A DNA stretch of 64,000 nucleotides from assembly GCF_018812025.1 (NCBI RefSeq), contig NC_063062.1, positions 1,159,754 through 1,223,753 of the forward strand, given 5' to 3'. This document shows, piece by piece, positions 56,546 to 64,000 of the stretch. Under the pieces are notes generated by a model. The model saw only the letters and a list, made by a program, of their open reading frames with translations. It was not told the DNA's origin and searched no databases. Source of the DNA: Megalobrama amblycephala (Eukaryota; Chordata; Actinopteri; Cypriniformes; Xenocyprididae). Within the stretch, counting starts at the first letter, position 1. Every line of letters starts with the position of its first letter. The position numbers were made by a program, and so were the translations under genes.

Positions 56546-59500
56546 TACTAATTCGTTCCCCTGATTTGCTAAATCGTGCACACAATTTCTAAATCAAGGG
56601 AACAAATTAGTAAATTGTCCGCGCTATTTAGCAAATTGAGGGAACAAAATAGTGAGTCGTCCATGCGATTTAGCAAATCGAGGGAACGAATTAGTAAATT
56701 GAGCACGCTATTTAGCAAATCGAGGGAACGAAATAGTGAATCGTCCATGCGATTTAGCAAATCGAGGGAACGAATTAGTAAATTGAGCACGCTATTTAGC
56801 AAAAATCGAGGGAACGAAATAGTGAATCGTCCATGCGATTTAGCAAATCGAGGGAACGAATTAGTAAATTGAGCACGCTATTTAGCAAATCGAGGGAACG
56901 AAATAGTGAATCGTCCATGCGATTTAGCAAATCGAGGGAACGAATTAGTAAATTGTGCGCGCTATTTAGCAAATCGAGGGAACAAAATAGTGAGTCGTCC
57001 ATGCGATTTAGCAAATCGAGGGAACGAATTAGTAAATCATCCACATGATGTAGCCAATCGAGGGAACGAATTAGTAAATTGAGTACGCTATTTAGCAAAT
57101 CGAGGGAACAAAATAGTGAATCATCCATGCGATTTAGCAAATCGAGGGAACGAATTAGTAAATTGTGCACGCTATTTAGCAAATCGAGGGAACGAATTAG
57201 TAAATTGTGCGCGCTATTTAGCAAATCGAGGGAACGAATTAGTAAATTGTGCGCGCTATTTAGCAAATCGAGGGAACAAAATAGTGAATTGTCCATGCAA
57301 TTTAGCAAATCGAGGGAACGAATTAGTAAATCGTCCACATGATGTAGCCAATCCAGGGTACGAATTAGTAAATTGCGCATGCTATTTAGCAAATCGAGGG
57401 AATGAAATAGTGAATCGTCCATGCAATTTAGCAAATTGAGGGACCGAATTAGTAAATTGTGCGCACTTTTTAGCAAATCGAGGGAACTAATTAGTAAATC
57501 GTCTGCATGATGTAGCTAATCGAGGGAACGCATTAGTAAATTGTGTGCGCTATTTAGCAAATCGAGGGAACAAAATGGTGAATCGTCCATGCAATTTAGC
57601 AAATCGAGGGAGCAAATTAGTAAATTGTGCGCGCTATTTAGCGAATCGAGGGAACAAAATAGTGAGTCGTCCATGCGATTTAGCAAATCGAGGGAACGAA
57701 TTAGTAAATCGTCCACATGATGTAGCCAATCGAGGGAACGAATTAGTAAATTGAGCACGCTATTTAGCAAATCGAGGGAACAAAATAGTGAATCATCCAT
57801 GCGATTGAGCAAATCGAGGGAACGAATTAGTAAATTGTGCGCGCTATTTATCAAATCGAGGGAACGAATTAGTAAATCGTCTGCATGATGTAGCCAATCG
57901 AGGGAACGAATTAGTAAATTGTGCACGCTATTTAGCAAATCAAGAGAACGAAATAGTGAATCGTCCATGCGATTTAGCAAATCGAGGGAACGAATTAGTA
58001 AATTGAGCATGCTATTTAGCAAATCAAGAGAACGAAATAGTGAATCGTCCATGCGATTTAGCAAATCGAGGGAACAAATTAGTAAATTGTGCGCGCTATT
58101 TAGCAAATTGAGGGAACAAAACAGTGAGTCGTCCATGCGATTTAGCAAATCGAGGGAACGAATTAGTAAATTGAGCACGCTTTTTAGCAAATCGAGGGAA
58201 CTAATTAGTAAATCGTCTGCATGATGTAGCTAATCGAGGGAACGAATTAGTAAATTGTGTGCGCTATTTAGCAAATCGAGGGAACAAAATAGTGAATCGT
58301 CCATGCGATTTAGCAAATCGAGAGAACGAATTAGTAAATCGTCCACATGATGTAGCCAATCGAGGGAACGAATTAGTAAATTGAGCACGCTATTTAGCAA
58401 ATCGAGGGAACAAAATAGTGAATCATCCATGCAATTGAGCAAATCGAGGGAACGAATTAGTAAATTGTGCGCGCTATTTATCAAATCGAGGGAACGAATT
58501 AGTAAATCGTCCACATGATGTAGCCAATCGAGGGAACGAATTAGTAAATTGAGCACGCTATTTAGCAAATCGAGGGAACAAAATAGTGAATCATCCATGC
58601 AATTGAGCAAATCGAGGGAACGAATTAGTAAATTGTGCGCGCTATTTATCAAATCGAGGGAACGAATTAGTAAATCGTCCGCATGATGTAGCCAATCGAG
58701 GGAACGAATTAGTAAATTGTGCACGCTATTTAGCAAATCAAGAGAACGAAATAGTGAATCGTCCATGCGATTTAGCAAATCGAGGGAACGAATTAGTAAA
58801 TTGAGCATGCTATTTAGCAAATCAAGAGAACGAAATAGTGAATCGTCCATGCGATTTAGCAAATCGAGGGAACAAATTAGTAAATTGTGCGCGCTATTTA
58901 GCAAATTGAGGGAACAAAACAGTGAGTCGTCCATGCGATTTAGCAAATTGAGGGAACGAATTAGTAAATTGAGCACGCTTTTTAGCAAATCGAGGGAACT
59001 AATTAGTAAATCGTCCGCATGATGTAGCTAATCGAGGGAACGAATTAGTAAATTGTGTGCGCTATTTAGCAAATCGAGGGAACAAAATAGTGAATCGTCC
59101 ATGCGATTTAGCAAATCGAGAGAACGAATTAGTAAATCGTCCACATGATGTAGCCAATCGAGGGAACGAATTAGTAAATTGAGCACGCTATTTAGCAAAT
59201 CGAGGGAACAAAATAGTGAATCATCCATGCAATTGAGCAAATCGAGGGAACGAATTAGTAAATTGTGCGCGCTATTTATCAAATCGAGGGAACGAATTAG
59301 TAAATCGTCCACATGATGTAGCCAATCGAGGGAACGAATTAGTAAATTGAGCACGCTATTTAGCAAATCGAGGGAACAAAATAGTGAATCATCCATGCAA
59401 TTGAGCAAATCGAGGGAACGAATTAGTAAATTGTGCGCGCTATTTAGCAAATTGAGGGAACAAAACAGTGAGTCGTCCATGCGATTTAGCAAATCGAGGG

Positions 59501-60075
59501 AACGAATTAGTAAATTGAGCACGATTTTTAGCAAATCGAGGGAACTAATTAGTAAATCGTCCGCATTATGTAGCTAATCGAGGGAACTAATTAGTAAATT
59601 GTGTGCGCTATTTAGCAAATCGAGGGAACAAAATAGTGAATCGTCCATGCGATTTAGCAAATCGAGGGAGCAAATTAGTAAATTGTGCGCGCTATTTAGC
59701 GAATCGAGGGAACGAAATAGTGAATCGTCCATGCGATTTAGCAAATCGAGGGAACGAAATATTAAATCACCTGCACGATTTAGCCAATCGAGAGAATGAA
59801 ATAGTAAATCGTCCATGTGATTTAGCAAATCGAGGGAACGAAATATTAAATCACCTGCACGATTTAGCCAATCGAGGGAATGAAATAGTAAATCATCTGC
59901 GCGATTTAGAAAATCAAGGGAACGAAATAGAAAAACATCTGTGGGATTTAACAAATCAAGGGAATGAAATAGAAAAACGCCTGCGGGATTTAACAAATCG
60001 AGAGAATGAAATAGTAAATTGTGTGCCTGATTTAACAAATCGAGGGAACGAAATAGTAAACCGTGTGTACAATTT
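56546..60075 (+). repeat. 42-bp satellite with inverted first unit and higher-order structure
   Basis: About 84 monomers of 42 bp (ATTTAGCAAATCGAGGGAAC then GAATTAGTAAATTGTGCGCG then CT) alternate with variants carrying GTCCATGCGATTT or GTCCACATGATGTAGCCAATC. A 19-monomer block starting GTGCACGCTATTTAGCAAAT is repeated at 57920 and 58718, exactly 798 bp apart. The first unit (56546-56579) is inverted, giving a head-to-head palindrome. Right-edge units from about 59900 are diverged (GATTTAACAAATCAAGGG). The period is a multiple of three and long open frames occur on both strands. On the minus strand one frame is open from 60038 to 56796 except for TAG codons at 59574, 59028, 58230 and 57516, the sites of a GTAGCTAATC variant. 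Confidence 0.97.
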
Positions 60076-60117
60076 ACTTTTTTTCGTGCATGTCATGTTT
60101 GGGGCTCCGTACTATAA

Positions 60118-60507
60118 TGTTCCAATTAAGTTATGAAAATGTTCTTTCAGAATATTCTCAGAACGTTCAAAACATCCAGTTTTTTTAAAAACATTTTTTT
60201 TTTTTTCTTGGTTATGCAAAGTTGAGGAAACATTCCATTTTATCATTCTGCAAACATTCTGGGAATGTTACATTTGAATGTTCTCTAAACATTCTAGTAT
60301 AAAATTTAGAAAATGTTAGACAAATGCCTAATTAAAATGTTTTAGAAATTATGCTGTGTAAATGTTTTTATGCTAATGTTAAGAGAACATAATTAAAGAC
60401 CACATAACTTTAAATGAATGTTCTATTAATGTTACTGGAAGTACTTTACTGGAACTTTGAGAGAACCTTGCCAGAACATTCCCAGTTAACCATCTTTGCT
60501 AGCAGGG
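60118..60507 (-). mobile_element. Dispersed element F, copy 2 (reversed)
   Basis: Reverse copy of the 20001-20391 element. GAGAGAACCTTGCCAGAACA then TTCCCAGTT (60459-60487) is the complement of the left part of copy 1, and the end GCTAGCAGGGA is a decayed form of the TCCCAGC terminus. It starts 40 bp after the 42-bp array. Confidence 0.68.
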
Positions 60508-61235
60508 AAGCTTGTTAGTAGGACATTCCCAGGAGGACCTGAAGGCAGCAGATGATCTGAGGTCATGATCTGTTGTGAAATATCCCTCCGCTTTAGGTTG
60601 GCACCCATTTTATCATCTTTCCTCCCTCCAATCATCTTTTGCTCTGTATTCCCTACTCTCCCTCTCTCTTTTCTCTTGAGATAAAATCCCATGTCTCGCT
60701 TTATCTGTGTTTATCTCCCTGTTTCACTTTGTATTTTCTATCTGCTCTCTCTTGTTCGCTTGTCTCTCTATCTTTCTCTCACACATTTCTCTTTTGTGTA
60801 GCGTGAGGTGTAATAAAGATGATGATGAACTCTCCTTTCGGCTGTTTTGGCTGTCTGAAGCAGTTCGTGTGCCAGCTGTTTCTCTCTCTTTCTGTCACAT
60901 ACACACCAGCTCCGTTCCAAAACCCAGTCAGCTGCCTGCTGAGATGGAACCTCATAAGTGACTGGATTGGAAAGGTCTTCAAAGGCAGCAGCTCAATTGA
61001 TTCTGATGGAGATTGACATTAAGATGTTGCTATGATGACAACTTGATACTTTAACAAGCTTAAAAATGCAAAACCTTTTTGATAGAAAATGATCGAGTAC
61101 TAAATGAAATAGAAGTAGGTTTATATTTATAATTTACAGTGTAGATTATAAATGTAAACCTTCTCAAGTAAATGTTGATTTAAGTATTTTTAGATATTTA
61201 CAATAGAAAATTAAGAAAATACTTTTTGCAGTGTA
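60508..61235. other. Unique DNA, no gene seen
   Basis: A CT-rich tract (60650-60790) precedes a frame at 60819-61016 (65 codons, starting MMMNSPFGCFGCL). The tract could mimic a splice acceptor, but no supporting domain is recognised. 60905-60990 (TTCCAAAACCCAGTCAGCTG) resembles dispersed family C. Confidence 0.4.
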
Positions 61236-61590
61236 ACTTGGCCAGGGTTGCTAATTTAATTTTCTCATAATATACATTGCACATCACCTCATTTCTCAGA
61301 CAGTCTGAAAACGGTTCGTTCGAAGATTCGGTCTCTCTAAACCCCGCCTTTCTGCTCTGATTGGTCAAAGGCAAAGCAGACTCTGTTCGCTGGCAGCCAA
61401 TGAAGACCATAGGCTAATAACTTGTTTCGGCAGTTTAAAGGCGATTCCTTTTTTTGAGGAGACAATAACATCATTTGTCATCCAATTTGATCTTTAAACC
61501 TTTGCAGACCTTTTACATTCACAAACAGGTATATTATACACTGCATAAAAGATAATATTCGAAAAAGCATAATGGGGCACTTTAAAATAG
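61236..61590 (-). repeat. Dispersed repeat fragment (family J)
   Basis: ACCCCGCCTTTCTGCTCTGA, TTGGTCAAAGGCAAAGCAG, CAGCCAATGAAGACCATAGG and AAAAAGCATAATGGGGCACT then TTAAAAT. The last resembles the AGGTGCCC/TTAA end of the 7.9-kb element. I associate it with a repeated cyprinid sequence, but no second copy lies in the window. Confidence 0.45.
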
Positions 61591-62285
61591 GACAAAAATG
61601 GCATTTCTTTCAGTGAGAGCAACATAATTATGCTGTCTACCTTTTGCAACAATTTCCGTGATGAGAGCGCAGCCATGATGCCTTAAAATGCTGTCAGTGT
61701 ACGCAGCTCACTAGGTTTTTCTCTCTCTCCGTCTGTCATTCAGAAGATAAGCATCGCTCAGTCCTTCCCGTGGATCAGTTTTCAACACCCCACATCAGCA
61801 AATCGCCTTTTAGCAGCTGACAGTTTCTTATCGCCCTGGATGGTCCATCTTTGTGTTCTCAGGAGATCGGGACCAGAGACACCGCAGACAGACAGAGACA
61901 GGTACTGCTCTTGAGATGAAGGCTTCGTTTCAGAGGTTTAAGAAGATTACGGAGACCGCCGACCTTTGACCTTCCTTCACGTCTAAGAGAGCTGAGCCAC
62001 CCCTGTATCCGTGAAGAACCTGCTTTATAGACAATCTTCTAGATTCGTGCAGCGTCAAGACTTTACAGCTTCTCAAAGATCAGTGTGAACATCACTACAG
62101 TCCTTACCAGCAGATTATCACTCCAAAATGAGACTTCTCTCATCATTTATTCACTCTCATGCCATTCCAAATCAAAAAGAATGAAAAAAAATAATAATGT
62201 CATATCATTAATAAGAGCAGTAACGCTCCAAAAAGGACAATAAAAGTAGTCCACACTCTAAAAAAAACTAATTGTCTTGTTTAAT
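61591..62285. other. Unique DNA, no gene seen
   Basis: A family C scrap (GATGCCTTAAAATGCTGTCA, 61678) is followed by unique sequence. A CAGGTACTG donor-like site at about 61900 follows an AG-rich stretch but has no frame. CATCATTTATTCACTCTCAT (62139) is a dispersed-repeat scrap. Confidence 0.45.
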
Positions 62286-62289
62286 TGTG

Positions 62290-64000
62290 TAACATAGTCA
62301 GAATTGCATGATAAAAATCTTTATATCTCGCAATTCTGACTTTATAACTCGCAATTCTGACTTTATAACTCGCAATTCTGACTTTATATCACACAATTCT
62401 GACTTTATATCACACAATTCTGACTTTATAACTCGCAATTCTGACTTTATATCTCGCAATTCTGACTTTATATCACGCAATTCTGACTTTTATCACGCAA
62501 TTCTGACTTTATATCTCGCAATTCTGACTTTATATCACACAATTCTGACTTTATATCTCGCAATTCTGACTTTATATCTCGCAATTCTGACTTTATATCT
62601 CGCAATTCTGACTTTATATCACGCAATTCTGACTTTTATCACGCAATTCTGACTTTATATCACGCAATTCTGACTTTATATCTCGCAATTCTGACTTTAT
62701 ATCTCGCAATTCTGACTTTATATCTCGCAATTCTGACTTTATATCACACAATTCTGACTTTATATCTCGCAATACTGACTTTATATCTCGCAATTCTGAC
62801 TTTTATCACGCAATTCTGACTTTATATCACGCAATTCTGACTTTATATCTCGCAATTCTGACTTTATATCACGCAATTCTGACTTTTATCACGCAATTCT
62901 GACTTTATATCACGCAATTCTGACTTTTATCACGCAATTCTGACTTTATATCACGCAATTCTGACTTTATATCACGCAATTCTGACTTTTATCACGCAAT
63001 TCTGACTTTATATCACGCAATTCTGACTTTTATCACGCAATTCTGACTTTATATCACGCAATTCTGACTTTATATCTCGCAATTCTGACTTTATATCTCG
63101 CAATACTGACTTTATATCTCGCAATTCTGACTTTATATCTCGCAATTCTGACTTTATATCACACAATTCTGACTTTATATCTCGCAATTCTGACTTTATA
63201 TCTCGCAATTCTGACTTTATATCACACAATTCTGACTTTATATCTCGCAATACTGACTTTATATCACGCAATTCTGACTTATATCTCAGAATTCTAACTT
63301 TATATCTCGCAATTCTGACTTATATCACGCAATTCTGACTTTATATCTCGCAATTCTGACTTATATCACGCAATTCTGACTTTATATCTCGCAATTCTGA
63401 CTTTATATCACGCAATTCTGACTTTATATCTCGCAATTCTGACTTTATATCTCACAATTCTGACTTTATATCTCACAATTCTGACTTTATATCTCACAAT
63501 TCTGACTTTATATCTCACAATTCTGACTTTATATCTCGCAATTCTGACTTTATATCACACAATTCTGACTTTATATCTTGCAATACTGACTTTATATCAC
63601 GCAATTCTGACTTTATATCTCGCAATTCTGACTTTATATCTCGCAATTCTGACTTTATATCTCACAATTCTGACTTTATATCTCACAATTCTGACTTATA
63701 TCACGCAATTCTGACTTTATATCTCACAATTCTGACTTATATCACGCAATTCTGACTTTATATCTCGCAATTCTGACTTTATATCTCACAATTCTGACTT
63801 TATATCTCGCAATTCTGACTTTATATCTCGCAATTCTGACTTTATATCACACAATTCTGACTTTATATCTCGCAATACTGACTTTATATCACACAATTCT
63901 GACTTTATATCTCGCAATTCTGACTTTATATCTCACAATTCTGACTTTATATCTCACAATTCTGACTTTATATCTCACAATTCTGACTTATATCACGCAA
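62290..64000 (-). repeat. 21-bp minisatellite, array 4, opposite orientation
   Basis: About 81 units of 20-21 bp reading GCAATTCTGACTTTATATCTC or ...ATATCAC. The complement, AGAATTGCGAGATATAAAGT then C, is the same motif family as arrays 1-3 (AGAATTCCAAGATGTAAACT then C), so this array runs in the opposite direction. Units missing one or two bases (GACTTTTATCACGC, GACTTATATCACGC) recur as a minority. The array continues beyond the window end. Minus frames read RDIKSEL heptads. Confidence 0.96.

Noticed and set aside
60819..61016. Frame beginning MMMNSPFGCFGCL behind a CT-rich tract
   Set aside because: No domain recognised, the second half overlaps dispersed-repeat-like text, and the CT tract is simple sequence.
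62298..63271. RDIKSEL-heptad frames that look like a coiled coil
   Set aside because: They arise from the 21-bp unit; units with one or two missing bases break the frame repeatedly, and the array is simple in every frame.

Overview
This 64 kb window looks like intergenic or intronic DNA of a bony fish, most likely a cyprinid (zebrafish, carp or barb type). The reasons are strong AT richness, several interspersed repeat families that recur within the window and that I associate with cyprinid genomes, a Tc1-type transposon with long IR/DR ends, and very many micro- and minisatellites. I see no complete host gene, no rRNA, no functional tRNA gene and no CRISPR array. The only protein-coding sequence I can defend is a Tc1/mariner transposase (28351-29361) broken by one in-frame TAG. 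Two short exon-like signals (10379-10429 minus, 15770-15878 plus) are recorded with low confidence.

Layout. 0-6 kb: dispersed repeat, then EcoRI-rich 21-bp minisatellites (1340-2135, 4139-5150, 5456-5650) embedded in a module present three times, with a GC-richer low-repeat block at 3.3-3.87 kb. 6-21 kb: mostly unique DNA with dispersed elements, a TTAA-flanked element at 7.9-8.9 kb, a long (TA)n tract, an LTR fragment with a tRNA-Pro primer-binding site (17456-17473) and an element with TCCCAGC-type ends at 20.0-20.4 kb. 21.65-23.32 kb: a composite CATT/CACT array with nine copies of a ~36-bp spacer. 23-33 kb: unique DNA, two direct copies of one dispersed repeat flanking the Tc1 element, and a ~175-bp-arm inverted-repeat element at 32.0-32.5 kb. 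33.5-34.7 kb: a nearly pure A/T block that is an imperfect duplication. 36.5-44 kb: a nest of transposon fragments, including a ~2.2 kb hAT-like element with 8-bp flanking repeats containing a TTAA-type element, and a 218-bp solo LTR with 5-bp target duplication inside another repeat. 45.3-47.5 kb: 145-bp satellite with dimeric higher-order structure. 51.5-53.7 kb: 76-bp satellite. 56.55-60.08 kb: 42-bp satellite starting with an inverted copy. 62.29-64.0 kb: 21-bp array of the same motif family as the first arrays but in the opposite orientation, running off the window end.

Between repeats are low-repeat, CpG-retaining blocks rich in TAATTA- and ATTA-type sites (around 3.3-3.87, 12.2-12.5, 13.7-14.0, 14.8-15.2, 24.25-24.5, 30.2-30.55, 42.2-42.7, 44.2-44.75 and 47.9-48.45 kb). 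They resemble conserved non-coding elements of a developmental-gene desert or a large intron. That is an inference from composition only and needs cross-species alignment. Nothing in the window behaves as a pathway; the interest lies in repeat biology, meaning array birth, higher-order structure, nesting and target choice.
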